A stretch of 23,367 nt of DNA from JAYSRU01 sp043720875 (GCA_043720875.1 JAYSRU010000255.1:1-23367); one strand, 5' to 3'; counted from the first letter of the stretch, positions 1 to 8,074 are shown. The notes: a model not told the origin generated them from the sequence alone. A program made the numbers and translations.

Positions 1-53
1 GCAACAAATCCAACGTATAGAATTGTAATTTTATATCCCCAGCCTAATTTCAT
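1..53 (-). CDS. ccoH: FixH/CcoH-like protein, N-terminal fragment
   Basis: Only the first 17 codons lie in the window; the gene runs off the left edge. They read MKLGWGYKITILYVGFV, a short cytoplasmic start leading into a membrane helix, which resembles the start of Bacteroidota FixH/CcoH proteins. The ATG lies 4 nt after the ccoG stop, so it is the next gene of the same operon. FixH-family proteins are small membrane proteins needed to assemble or stabilise cbb3 oxidase, and they normally follow ccoG. The call rests on these few residues and on position, so the family is likely but not proven. Confidence 0.72.
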   Translation of the reverse strand, partial: MKLGWGYKITILYVGFV

Positions 54-57
54 AACT

Positions 58-1470
58 TTAGTGTTTAAGTGTAATTGGTCCTAAAAATGTTGTTTTAACG
101 GTTTGCAACTTTTCCTTCCCAGCATATATTCCAATGTAAACAGTTGTTTTTCTTTCAATAATTTTTTCTTTCGGAAGCAAGATAAAAAACTCGGTTTCAC
201 CTTTAGCTTCTTTGACTAAACGCAAGGGTTTGCCCACCATCTTTATACTTCCATATTTTGATTCTAACTTGAATGAAATCGGAACCGTTTTATGCGTTTT
301 GTTAATCATTTTGATATTATACAAATTACTGATCTGATTATTTTCTTGCACTTGAAACAACATTCCAGGTGTTCTAAGAATAGTTGCGGAAACATCTTTT
401 CTGGTAACAAGTAAAATTGTAAGAATACCGAGCAACAAAAGCAACACAAACGAATACGCCTTAATTCTTGACGTGAATTTTAGTTTCTCTTGATTCGCAA
501 TACCATTTTCGGAGGCGTACCTAATAAGACCTTTTGGCTTTTCGATTTTATCCATGATGTGATCACACGCATCGATACATGCCGTGCAATTCGTGCATTC
601 TAACTGTGTTCCGTTTCTTATGTCAATTCCAACCGGGCAGACTTTTACGCATTGATGGCAATCGATACAATCTCCTTTACCTGTGCGTTCTCCCTTATTG
701 AAAAGATCACGTGGTTCGCCCCTCAAGTAATCGTAGGCAACAAGAATTGAATTTCTATCGGTCATTACGCCCTGCAACCTTCCATAAGGGCAAGCAATTA
801 GACAAACTTGTTCCCTAAACCAAGTATAAACAGCATAAAAGATGAAAGCAAACACTAACAATGCAGTAAAACCACCAATATGTTTTGAAACTGGTTCGTG
901 AATTATTTTAAATAACTCATCCGAACCAATTACATATGCCAAAAAGGTGTTTGAAATTATGAACGCGATCAATAAGAAACTTACGTGTTTGGCAGTTTTC
1001 TTAATTATTTTCTCCCTAGTATACGGTGACTTATTAAGTAACTTTTGGTGTGCAGCATCTCCTTCTATCCAATATTCAACTCGGCGAAAAACCATTTCCA
1101 TAAAGATGGTTTGCGGGCATATCCAGCCACAGAAAACCCTTCCGAAAACAACAGTAAACAATACAACAAACACAATGAATACAAGCATTCCCAACCCGAA
1201 GATAAAGAAGTCTTGTGGCCAAAATGTAACACCAAAAAAGATAAACTTTCGCTCTAAAATATTGAACAGAAAAAATGGATTTCCGCCAACCCGAACAAAG
1301 GGTAAACCAAAGAAAAGTATAAGGTAAAATACACTTAAAACCGAACGGGCAGTGTAAAACTTACCTTTTGGCTGTTGCGCATAGATCCAATTACGTTTTC
1401 CATCTTCATTGATAGTAGCAATACTATCGCGAAATGCATCTTCATCAAATGGTATTTTATCTTTGCTCAT
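58..1470 (-). CDS. ccoG: Cytochrome c oxidase accessory protein CcoG (FixG/RdxA family)
   Basis: This 470-residue polyferredoxin-like membrane protein is needed for cbb3 oxidase maturation; the family is implicated in handling copper for the oxidase. Several membrane helices lie between about residues 43 and 215. A CGWICPQ motif is at 114-120 and a CLIACPYGR motif near 223-231. Two ferredoxin-type clusters follow: Cys268, 271, 274 and 278, and Cys292, 295, 298 and 302. A last membrane helix at about 340-357 precedes a C-terminal Ig-like domain. Length and order match the family. It lies 41 nt after the ccoP stop; that gap holds a purine-rich run (GGGAGGGGG) that may be a ribosome binding site. 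The ccoH start follows 4 nt after its stop. Confidence 0.96.
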   Translation of the reverse strand: MSKDKIPFDEDAFRDSIATINEDGKRNWIYAQQPKGKFYTARSVLSVFYLILFFGLPFVRVGGNPFFLFNILERKFIFFGVTFWPQDFFIFGLGMLVFIVFVVLFTVVFGRVFCGWICPQTIFMEMVFRRVEYWIEGDAAHQKLLNKSPYTREKIIKKTAKHVSFLLIAFIISNTFLAYVIGSDELFKIIHEPVSKHIGGFTALLVFAFIFYAVYTWFREQVCLIACPYGRLQGVMTDRNSILVAYDYLRGEPRDLFNKGERTGKGDCIDCHQCVKVCPVGIDIRNGTQLECTNCTACIDACDHIMDKIEKPKGLIRYASENGIANQEKLKFTSRIKAYSFVLLLLLGILTILLVTRKDVSATILRTPGMLFQVQENNQISNLYNIKMINKTHKTVPISFKLESKYGSIKMVGKPLRLVKEAKGETEFFILLPKEKIIERKTTVYIGIYAGKEKLQTVKTTFLGPITLKH

Positions 1471-1511
1471 CTTACGTTAAATTTCCCCCTCCCTTATTCT
1501 ATTTGTACTTC

Positions 1512-2735
1512 CTATTTGGCAATGCTGATAAGCGAATCTGCAGCAACTTTCGTAGTATCTGATTCTAGGCCTTTTTCTACGTAAAGTTCTCCTTGAGGTG
1601 CCATTCCTCCTTTTGGATTTGTACCTTTCAAAGATTTCACAAAACTCGCTACCTCATTGATTTGACGCGGGCTTAAATCTTGTGCCCAAGCCTTCATGCC
1701 TTTTTCTGGATAACCGTATTTCAGTGTATTAAAGATATCTTTTATATCCCCTTTATGTAACCAATAGTCGTCAGTTAAATTGGGTCCGATACCCCCTTCT
1801 CCAGCAGCACCATGACAAGCAACACAGTTTACATCATAAATAGATTTTCCAGCTGCTAACGCTGACTTTGAATCCAACATCACCGCATTTGTTTCGTCCA
1901 CAGAATTTGCCGCATTTTTACTGCGTATTAATGCTTCTTTCTTAGCGTCGTTCATTTGCTGGTCATATTCTGCAATTTGCAATTTACCCGATCCTACAAC
2001 ATGATAATTAAACAAATAAATAATACCAACAACAATGGTTAAATAGAAGCCATATTTCCACCATGGTGGCAAATTGTTATCCAATTCTTTAATTCCATCA
2101 TAATCATGATCCATCATAACGTCCGCTTCTTTTTCTAATGGTACAGACGCGTTTAATTTTTCAATAAATGAAATCTTTTTAACTGGGGCTTTTTTCTCAG
2201 CCTCAGCCAATTTTCTTTCTTGCACACCAAAAAGTCGCATAATGGTATAATACATTAAACCTGCAACAAATAGCTCGAAACAAATAATCCCGACCATTCC
2301 GTAAAAATTTGATGCCGACAACCCCCAGTATGAAGGATCTGCTTCTGCAACAGTGGTAACTACTGGCTCAACTGTCGCTTGAGCAAGTCCTGATTGTGCA
2401 AATCCACCCAACATAAATACAATGGCCAGTATTTTAACCACATTGTCAATTGTTTCATTTTTTTGTGCTGTTTTTATTGCTTTATGATTAGCCGCTATGC
2501 CAATGACTTTAGTAAAACTAAAAATGACCAACAAAAGCAATATAATAATTGTCAACAAAATAACAAATACAGGGTTTGTGAAAATTGACGACTTTTCTAC
2601 GGGAGCTGCAGGCGTTGTTACTGCCACTGCTTGAGCAAAAGTACTCAATTGAGCGAAGGCAACAAACATGGACCCAAGAACCACCTTTGTATTAAGCCAT
2701 GCTGGCATTTTTAATTTTAAAGAAAATGTTTTCAT
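1512..2735 (-). CDS. ccoP: cbb3-type cytochrome c oxidase subunit III (CcoP), single-heme form with long N-terminus
   Basis: This is the electron-entry subunit of the cbb3 oxidase (407 residues). The signature DHDYDGIKELDNNLPPWW spans 209-226, followed by a membrane helix at about 229-245. A single cytochrome c domain follows, with heme attachment motif CVACH at 304-308 and probable axial Met347. Proteobacterial CcoP usually has two heme domains; one heme is normal for Bacteroidota. The first 170 residues are unusual: two hydrophobic segments that each end in a signal-peptide-like FAQ...AQA stretch (about 18-37 and 102-120), each followed by a clear membrane helix (about 55-78 and 145-168). 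This looks like a duplicated leader-plus-helix unit. The gene starts 22 nt after the ccoQ-like stop. Confidence 0.95.
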   Translation of the reverse strand: MKTFSLKLKMPAWLNTKVVLGSMFVAFAQLSTFAQAVAVTTPAAPVEKSSIFTNPVFVILLTIIILLLLVIFSFTKVIGIAANHKAIKTAQKNETIDNVVKILAIVFMLGGFAQSGLAQATVEPVVTTVAEADPSYWGLSASNFYGMVGIICFELFVAGLMYYTIMRLFGVQERKLAEAEKKAPVKKISFIEKLNASVPLEKEADVMMDHDYDGIKELDNNLPPWWKYGFYLTIVVGIIYLFNYHVVGSGKLQIAEYDQQMNDAKKEALIRSKNAANSVDETNAVMLDSKSALAAGKSIYDVNCVACHGAAGEGGIGPNLTDDYWLHKGDIKDIFNTLKYGYPEKGMKAWAQDLSPRQINEVASFVKSLKGTNPKGGMAPQGELYVEKGLESDTTKVAADSLISIAK

Positions 2736-2757
2736 ACTAATTTATTTTGAAAATATG

Positions 2758-2931
2758 TTAATGTGATGAATCGTTGTCTAAAGGAATATTTTTCAGTTCC
2801 GTGATGTGGCTTTTATCTGCCTTAATCACGTACCAAATCAACACCGAAAAGAATAAGAAAAAGATAAAGAGCGAGATCATTGGGAAAATCGATATTCCTA
2901 CAATTGATTCAAGATAGTTGATGAATTTCAT
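2758..2931 (-). CDS. ccoQ: Small CcoQ-like cbb3 oxidase subunit
   Basis: This is a 57-residue protein with one strongly hydrophobic segment (about residues 12-33) followed by a polar tail. Its place between ccoNO and ccoP is where the CcoQ/FixQ subunit is encoded, and that subunit is a single-helix protein that stabilises the oxidase complex. The family is poorly conserved, so the call relies on topology and position. The start is the ATG at 2931, one base after the ccoNO stop, which suggests translational coupling. The frame is open further upstream, but that extension would overlap the end of ccoNO by more than 50 nt and encodes no recognisable sequence. Confidence 0.75.
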   Translation of the reverse strand: MKFINYLESIVGISIFPMISLFIFFLFFSVLIWYVIKADKSHITELKNIPLDNDSSH

Positions 2932-2932
2932 A

Positions 2933-5056
2933 TTATTTAGTTTTAGCTTCTCCTTTAATATCTGTTCCCATTCGTTGCAAATAAGCAATTAACGATACAA
3001 TTTCTTTGTTTGGCATTATTTCAGCCCCGTCTTTTTTCAAACGCGCTGCGATTTCGTTTGCCTGGATCATCAATGCTTTGTTTGCGACTTTATCATACCC
3101 TTTAGCGTAAGGAACACCAAGAGTAATCATTGCTCTAATTTTCGGCGCTGTCATAGCAGTATCCAATTCATCATCAAACAACCACGGATATGCTGGCATG
3201 ATTGAACCTGGTGAAATGCTTGTTGGATCTAACATGTGGTTAAAGTGCCAAGAATCTGGATACTTTTGACCCACTCGATGTAAATCTGGACCAGTGCGCT
3301 TAGATCCCCATTGGAATGGGTGATCATACACAAATTCTCCTGCTTTAGAGTACTCCCCATAACGAACCGTTTCAGAACGGAACGGACGAATCATTTGTGA
3401 GTGACACGTGTAGCATCCTTCTCTAACATAGATATCTCTTCCTTGCAATTCAAGCGGTGTGTATGGTTTTACCGAAGAAATAGTTGGAACGTTTGATTGG
3501 ATCATAAACGTTGGTACAAGTTCAATAATTCCTCCTATCAAAATCACCAATAAACTAAACACCATTAAACGTACTGGCTTACGTTCAATTACTCTATGCC
3601 AATGTTCTTTTGCATGAGAAACGTATGTTTTTGGTAATGCGGCAGCTTCGGCTTCTTCGTTTGCCAAGAAAGAACCTTGTTTGACTGTTTTGATTACGTT
3701 GTAAGCCATTAGTATTGCTCCAATAAGAAACAATAGACCACCAAAAGCACGTGCAGCATACATTGGAACAATTTGAGTTACTGTTTCTAAGAAGTTTGGA
3801 TATTTTAAAATCCCCTCTTCAGTGAACTCTTTCCACATTAAACTTTGCATAAATCCAGCCCAATACATTGGAATTGCGTAAAACAAGATTCCTAAAGTAC
3901 CCAGCCAAAAGTGCCAATTTGCTAATTTTTTAGAATACAATTCCGTTCTAAACATTCTTGGAATTAACCAATAAATAATCCCGAAAGTCAAGAAACCGTT
4001 CCAACCTAATGCACCAACGTGAACGTGCGCAACGATCCAATCCGTGAAATGCGCAATTGCATTAACGTTTTTCAATGAAAGTAATGGCCCTTCTAATGTT
4101 GCCATACCATAAGCCGTTATTGCAACAACTAAGAATTTTAATACAACATCTTCTCTTACTTTATCCCAAGCACCACGAAGCGTTAGCAAACCATTAATCA
4201 TTCCACCCCAAGATGGAGCAATCAACATGATAGAGAAAACAACACCTAATGATTGTGCCCAGTCTGGTAAAGCTGTATACAATAAATGGTGTGGTCCTGC
4301 CCAGATGTAAAGGAAAATCAATGCCCAGAAATGGATGATAGATAAACGGTAAGAATATACTGGACGATTAGCTGCTTTTGGAATAAAGTAGTACATCAAT
4401 CCAAGGTATGGTGTGGTTAAGAAAAATGCCACCGCATTATGACCATACCACCATTGCACCAATGCATCTTGTACCCCTGCATATCCAGAGTAACTTTTCC
4501 ACATTGAAACGGGTAACTCGAATGAATTTACAAGGTGTAAAACTGCAACCGTAACAAACGTTGCGATGTAGAACCAGATTGCTACGTACAAATGTTTTTC
4601 TCTTCTCTTCAGAATAGTTCCAAACATATTCCATCCAAAAAGGACCCAAACGATAGTAATTGCAATATCAATTGGCCATTCCAATTCTGCATATTCTTTC
4701 CCTGTAGTGTAGCCTAAAGGTAACGTAAGTGCTGCGGCAACGATGATCAATTGCCAAGCCCAAAAGTGAATATTACTTAGTTTGTCACTCCACATACGCG
4801 CTTTAAGCAAACGTTGAAGCGAATAATAAACCCCCATAAATATCCCATTTCCAACAAAGGCAAAAATAACGGCATTTGTATGTAACGGACGAAGTCTACC
4901 AAATGTGGTAAAACTTGTGTTTAGGTTTAATGCTGGAAACACTAATTGCAGTGCAATCCAAAGTCCAACTAGCATTCCTACTAGTCCCCAAAGGATGGTT
5001 GCAAAAGCAAAGTGCTTTACAATTTTGTTGTCGTAGGAGAATTTTTCTAATTCCAT
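2933..5056 (-). CDS. ccoNO: cbb3-type cytochrome c oxidase, fused catalytic subunit CcoN-CcoO
   Basis: This 707-residue protein joins the oxygen-reducing subunit I to the monoheme cytochrome c subunit II. Residues 1-460 form the multi-helix heme-copper core: His59 (low-spin heme), CuB ligands His206 (YGHN), His256 and His257 (PHHLL), Tyr316 in YGMATLEGP as the expected cross-linked tyrosine of cbb3 enzymes, and the helix X pair His344/His346. A linker at about 461-495 leads to a membrane helix (497-515) and the CcoO domain, with heme motif CYTCH at 548-552 and probable axial Met620 in SIMPAYPW. The fusion is common in Bacteroidota. It lies 15 nt after ccoS and one base before the ccoQ-like gene. 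Confidence 0.97.
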   Translation of the reverse strand: MELEKFSYDNKIVKHFAFATILWGLVGMLVGLWIALQLVFPALNLNTSFTTFGRLRPLHTNAVIFAFVGNGIFMGVYYSLQRLLKARMWSDKLSNIHFWAWQLIIVAAALTLPLGYTTGKEYAELEWPIDIAITIVWVLFGWNMFGTILKRREKHLYVAIWFYIATFVTVAVLHLVNSFELPVSMWKSYSGYAGVQDALVQWWYGHNAVAFFLTTPYLGLMYYFIPKAANRPVYSYRLSIIHFWALIFLYIWAGPHHLLYTALPDWAQSLGVVFSIMLIAPSWGGMINGLLTLRGAWDKVREDVVLKFLVVAITAYGMATLEGPLLSLKNVNAIAHFTDWIVAHVHVGALGWNGFLTFGIIYWLIPRMFRTELYSKKLANWHFWLGTLGILFYAIPMYWAGFMQSLMWKEFTEEGILKYPNFLETVTQIVPMYAARAFGGLLFLIGAILMAYNVIKTVKQGSFLANEEAEAAALPKTYVSHAKEHWHRVIERKPVRLMVFSLLVILIGGIIELVPTFMIQSNVPTISSVKPYTPLELQGRDIYVREGCYTCHSQMIRPFRSETVRYGEYSKAGEFVYDHPFQWGSKRTGPDLHRVGQKYPDSWHFNHMLDPTSISPGSIMPAYPWLFDDELDTAMTAPKIRAMITLGVPYAKGYDKVANKALMIQANEIAARLKKDGAEIMPNKEIVSLIAYLQRMGTDIKGEAKTK

Positions 5057-5071
5057 AGTTACTCGTTTTTG

Positions 5072-5239
5072 TTATTTATTTGTTTTTGTATTATCAGTAA
5101 ATTCATCATCAAAAAGCATGCGTACGGATGGGGTATAATCGTCGTCATATTGACCCTTCCGCATCGCCCACAAAAAAGCTACTAAGAACCCTATTGCCAC
5201 TGTCAAACTAACCCCAATCAAAAGAAAAATTGCACTCAT
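5072..5239 (-). CDS. ccoS: cbb3 oxidase maturation protein CcoS
   Basis: This 55-residue protein begins MSAIFLLIGVSLTVAIGFLV, one membrane helix, and continues into the family signature GQYDDDYTPSVRMLFDD. CcoS is needed to insert the redox cofactors, heme and copper, into the CcoN core. Length and motif match the family closely. It is the first gene of the operon and is separated from ccoNO by 15 nt. A TAnnTTTG -7 element and two operator-like sites lie directly upstream. Confidence 0.93.
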   Translation of the reverse strand: MSAIFLLIGVSLTVAIGFLVAFLWAMRKGQYDDDYTPSVRMLFDDEFTDNTKTNK

Positions 5240-5261
5240 GTGTATTTCATTTATTATTTGA

Positions 5262-5269
5262 CAAAGTTA
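5262..5269 (-). promoter_or_regulatory. -7 promoter element of the ccoS-NOQPGH operon
   Basis: On the minus strand this reads TAACTTTG, a perfect match to the Bacteroidota -7 consensus TAnnTTTG. It ends 22 nt before the ccoS ATG. No good TTG -33 element is seen, as expected for an activator-dependent promoter. A TGA-N6-TCA site lies exactly 23 nt upstream. Confidence 0.7.
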
Positions 5270-5292
5270 ATTCCTGTTAAAACTTTCATGAA

Positions 5293-5304
5293 TGAGTGAG
5301 GTCA
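5293..5304. promoter_or_regulatory. CRP/FNR-type operator, promoter-proximal site of ccoS operon
   Basis: On the minus strand this is TGACCTCACTCA, the TGA-N6-TCA core of CRP/FNR-family sites. Its centre lies 36.5 bp from the last base of the -7 element. With a start site about 5 nt beyond that element, the centre is near -41.5, the class II activator position. The same spacing recurs at 7835-7846 and 8032-8043. The likely binder is the receiver-CRP regulator encoded at 9312-10370 (inference). Confidence 0.65.
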
Positions 5305-5311
5305 CTGCGGA

Positions 5312-5329
5312 AACTGACTTTCATCAGTT
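5312..5329. promoter_or_regulatory. Second inverted repeat upstream of ccoS (distal operator or ccoI 3' hairpin)
   Basis: AACTGA and TCAGTT flank six bases and contain TGACTTTCATCA, again TGA-N6-TCA. Its centre is 22 bp, about two helical turns, from the centre of the proximal site, so two dimers could bind the same face of the DNA. It also lies just after the ccoI stop and could form a short hairpin in that transcript. A T-run follows it only on the plus strand, so a terminator for ccoI is less likely. Confidence 0.5.
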
Positions 5330-5345
5330 TTTTCGATGACCTAGG

Positions 5346-7757
5346 TTATAATTTTTTGAACCAAGCAACAATTCCCATAGAAACAGAGACCAACAACACT
5401 ATAGAAATAGTACTTGCAGGCATTAATATTGCAGCAATTACGGGTGAAAGAACTCCTTTCACTGCGAAAAATAAACCAACAATATTATACGTGAGGGAGA
5501 AAATAAACACACCAACAATTACTTTTTTACCTGCTTTTGCTACACCAATCAAATCCGGAAGGCGTGCAAACGCTTCTCCATCCATTATTGCATCACAGGC
5601 GGGTGAAAAATTATTGGTATCGTCGGACACGGCAATTCCCAAGTCGCTTTGTTTCAGTGCTCCTGCATCATTTAATCCGTCTCCAATCATCATTACAGTA
5701 GCACCGCTTGCTTGAAGCCCCTCCACATAACTCATCTTTTCTTCTGGTTTTTGGTTAAAATACAAATCAACCGTATCCCCAAAAATTGAGGTTACTTTTC
5801 CTCGTTCCGCATCATTGTCGCCTGAAATTAATTTCAATCTATAGCGTGCCCTTAAATCCTCAACCAGTTTAGATAAACCAGGACGATAGGTGTTCAAAAA
5901 GCTAAAATAACCTAGAACCACCCCATCAATTTGCAAGAAAACCTTTGTTGATGTGTTAGCGTTTATGGTAACTGAACCTGTAACCAATAACTGCGAACCT
6001 AAAACCAAATATTTTCCATCCACCAAACCTTTAATTCCCTTTCCTGTAATTTCTTCAAATTCAGTAACCGGATACCTAATCGCAGTAGCATAACTTGAAT
6101 GTAACTTTCTATTTAACGGATGCGTAGATTGTGCTGCAAGTGCGCAGATTATTTCTAAATCACGTTTATTTAGTTCTGGACCAACAAAATTAACCTCTGC
6201 ACCGTGTGTAATTGTTCCCGTCTTATCAAATACTATGGTATCAATTTTATTTAATTTATCAATCACTCCTGCATTTTTTAGATAGAATTTGTTTCTACCC
6301 AAAATCCGAACTATGTTGCCATTTGCAAAGCTTGTAGTTAATAATAATCCACAGGGGCAAGCCACAATCAAAACAGCAGTCAATGCATTTAACGCCTTTG
6401 TTGCATCATTAAACATCCAGAAAATTGACGATATTGCCGCAATAGATAATACCATTATTGTAAAATATTTATTGATTTTATCAACAAACGTTTGCTTCAA
6501 CGATTCATCTGCCACTTGGTTATCTTTATTCCATAATTGTGTCAGATAACTTTGAGATGTAAGATTGACAACTTCCAGCTCAATAGCTCCATCCAATTGC
6601 TTTCCTCCTGCATAAATCAGTTCACCTTTTATTTTTTTAACTGGCTTCGATTCACCCGTGATAAAACTGTAATCTAAATAAGTGTAATCAGAAAGCAAAA
6701 TTGAATCAGACGGTATTAATTCATTGTTTCGGATGATGATAACGTCTTTCTTTTTTAACTCAGACACAGGAATATTTACTTCGTTTCCATTTTCCTTTTT
6801 TACCGTGACGCCCACGGGGAAGTAGGATTTATAATCTCGCTCAAAAGACAATGTTTCATAAGTTCGGTTTTGAAACCATCTTCCAATCAACATAAAAAAT
6901 ACAATCCCAGTCATTGAATCAAGGTAACCAGCACCCGTATTACCAAGAATTTCATACACACTTCGACTAAAGGTCACAAGTATTGCTAATGCAATCGGAG
7001 TGTCAATGTTCAAATACCTATATTTTAAACTTTTCCAAGCAGACACAAAAAAACTAGATGCACTGTAAAAAAACACCGGTAAGGCCAAAGTTAAATTCAG
7101 GTAGCCAAAGAAATTCTGTAGATTCTTCTGATCATAAAAATTACCAACAGAAAAATATTCCGGAAAGCTAAGCATCATAATATTTCCAAAACAAAAACCA
7201 GCTAAGCCAATTTTAATAATTTCATTTCTATTTGTTGTTTTCAGCGTGTTTTTTTCCAAGTCATTCAAACTCACTAAAGGCTCATAACCAATATTAGCCA
7301 TTAGTTCAGCAATTTGAGCTAGTTGAATCTGTTCATTACTAAAAATTATCGTTGCTTCTTTTCGAACAAAATTCACCGAAGAACTCACAATTCCAGCATT
7401 AAGACGGTGTAAGTTTTCTAATAGCCAAATGCAAGAACTACAATGTATTTTGGGAACAAAAAATGTGACATGCGTTGTATTTCCGTCTGTAAAACTTATT
7501 AATTTTTGATTAACTTCATGCTCGTTTAAGCAATCATACTTGCCGGAATAAATTCCTTTACCAGGAGAGACACCTGGCATTTCATTTAAATTATAATACG
7601 TGCACATACTGTTTTCACGCAGCAAATCATAAACTAATTTACACCCATCACAACAGAACTCTTTGTCGTCAAATTCTACGATTTCAGCCACACACTGTTC
7701 GCCGCAATGGTAACAGGCAATTTTTTGATCTTCTTTTACTCCGCTATTTCTGTCCAT
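5346..7757 (-). CDS. ccoI: Copper-translocating P1B-type ATPase for cbb3 oxidase assembly (CcoI/FixI)
   Basis: This 803-residue heavy-metal P-type ATPase exports copper across the inner membrane to supply the oxidase. A Cys-rich N-terminal metal domain (CYHCGEQC near 15-22, CCDGC at 35-39) precedes an HMA domain with CSSC at 106-109. Membrane helices follow. The actuator domain has TGES at 367-370, the ion-path motif is CPC at 467-469, the phosphorylated Asp511 is in DKTGT, the nucleotide domain has His546-Pro547, and GDGLND is at 692-697. The double Cys-rich N-terminus is typical of FixI/CcoI rather than general CopA. It sits 106 bp before ccoS with its own promoter, so it may be transcribed apart from the structural genes. 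Confidence 0.96.
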   Translation of the reverse strand: MDRNSGVKEDQKIACYHCGEQCVAEIVEFDDKEFCCDGCKLVYDLLRENSMCTYYNLNEMPGVSPGKGIYSGKYDCLNEHEVNQKLISFTDGNTTHVTFFVPKIHCSSCIWLLENLHRLNAGIVSSSVNFVRKEATIIFSNEQIQLAQIAELMANIGYEPLVSLNDLEKNTLKTTNRNEIIKIGLAGFCFGNIMMLSFPEYFSVGNFYDQKNLQNFFGYLNLTLALPVFFYSASSFFVSAWKSLKYRYLNIDTPIALAILVTFSRSVYEILGNTGAGYLDSMTGIVFFMLIGRWFQNRTYETLSFERDYKSYFPVGVTVKKENGNEVNIPVSELKKKDVIIIRNNELIPSDSILLSDYTYLDYSFITGESKPVKKIKGELIYAGGKQLDGAIELEVVNLTSQSYLTQLWNKDNQVADESLKQTFVDKINKYFTIMVLSIAAISSIFWMFNDATKALNALTAVLIVACPCGLLLTTSFANGNIVRILGRNKFYLKNAGVIDKLNKIDTIVFDKTGTITHGAEVNFVGPELNKRDLEIICALAAQSTHPLNRKLHSSYATAIRYPVTEFEEITGKGIKGLVDGKYLVLGSQLLVTGSVTINANTSTKVFLQIDGVVLGYFSFLNTYRPGLSKLVEDLRARYRLKLISGDNDAERGKVTSIFGDTVDLYFNQKPEEKMSYVEGLQASGATVMMIGDGLNDAGALKQSDLGIAVSDDTNNFSPACDAIMDGEAFARLPDLIGVAKAGKKVIVGVFIFSLTYNIVGLFFAVKGVLSPVIAAILMPASTISIVLLVSVSMGIVAWFKKL

Positions 7758-7803
7758 ATCGACTAACTATTTTGAGTAGTTCAATTGTTCGAATAATTTA
7801 AGA

Positions 7804-7811
7804 CAAAAATA
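7804..7811 (-). promoter_or_regulatory. -7 promoter element of ccoI
   Basis: On the minus strand this reads TATTTTTG, a perfect TAnnTTTG match, 46 nt before the ccoI ATG. It is the only such match in that leader that also has an operator-like site 23 nt upstream. Confidence 0.65.
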
Positions 7812-7834
7812 GCAAGACAATACAGATGAATTTC

Positions 7835-7846
7835 TGAGTCATGTCA
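7835..7846. promoter_or_regulatory. CRP/FNR-type operator of ccoI
   Basis: The core is TGAGTCATGTCA (TGA-N6-TCA), within the longer inverted repeat TCTGA-N6-TCAGA at 7833-7848. Exactly 23 nt separate it from the ccoI -7 element, identical to the ccoS promoter, which places it at the class II activator position. Confidence 0.65.
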
Positions 7847-8031
7847 GACAAATAAGTGAGAATCATCATGTATGATTTTTGTGTTCCAAACCTTAACCTC
7901 TACCAAATCTGTAGGATAAAAAAATAACTTCAAATTTCTTAACTACTTGACTATCAATTATAAAAAACACACTGAGTACTCAGAATAAATTTGGAAAGGA
8001 ACAAGCCCTTCAACCGACCAAAATCAAATAC

Positions 8032-8043
8032 TGACTTTCGTCA
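8032..8043. promoter_or_regulatory. CRP/FNR-type operator upstream of the sensor-regulator operon
   Basis: The core is TGACTTTCGTCA, with symmetric inner half-sites TGAC and GTCA. It is flanked by AATAC and GTATT, which add near-symmetry. It lies 23 nt upstream of TACTTTTA, a near-match to the -7 consensus, so the geometry equals that of the two cco promoters. If the operon's own regulator binds here, the circuit is autoregulated. Confidence 0.6.
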
Positions 8044-8066
8044 TAGTATTAATTTAAGCATAATGT

Positions 8067-8074
8067 TACTTTTA
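8067..8074 (+). promoter_or_regulatory. Probable -7 element of the sensor-regulator operon
   Basis: This reads TACTTTTA, matching TAnnTTTG except for the last base. It ends 49 nt before the ATG. Alternatives further downstream are TATATTTA at 8084 and TAACTTCG at 8090. This one is preferred because its distance from the upstream operator equals that at ccoI and ccoS. Confidence 0.45.

Noticed and set aside
947..1327. Long open frame antisense to ccoG
   Set aside because: It mirrors the membrane-helix codons of ccoG, resembles no protein family and has no promoter. The same holds for other antisense frames, such as 5296-5715 and 17826-18185.
2932..2988. Longer N-terminus for the CcoQ-like protein
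   Set aside because: It would overlap the conserved end of ccoNO in another frame. The ATG at 2931 gives the expected length and a typical one-helix protein.
5312..5335. Plus-strand intrinsic terminator (hairpin plus T-run)
   Set aside because: No plus-strand gene ends here, and on the minus strand, where ccoI ends, no T-run follows the stem. An operator or weak hairpin is more consistent.
7861..7877. AATCAT-N5-ATGATT repeat in the ccoI-kinase divergent region
   Set aside because: The half-site orientation and spacing do not fit the CRP/FNR pattern, it has no fixed relation to a -7 element, and it has no terminator tail.
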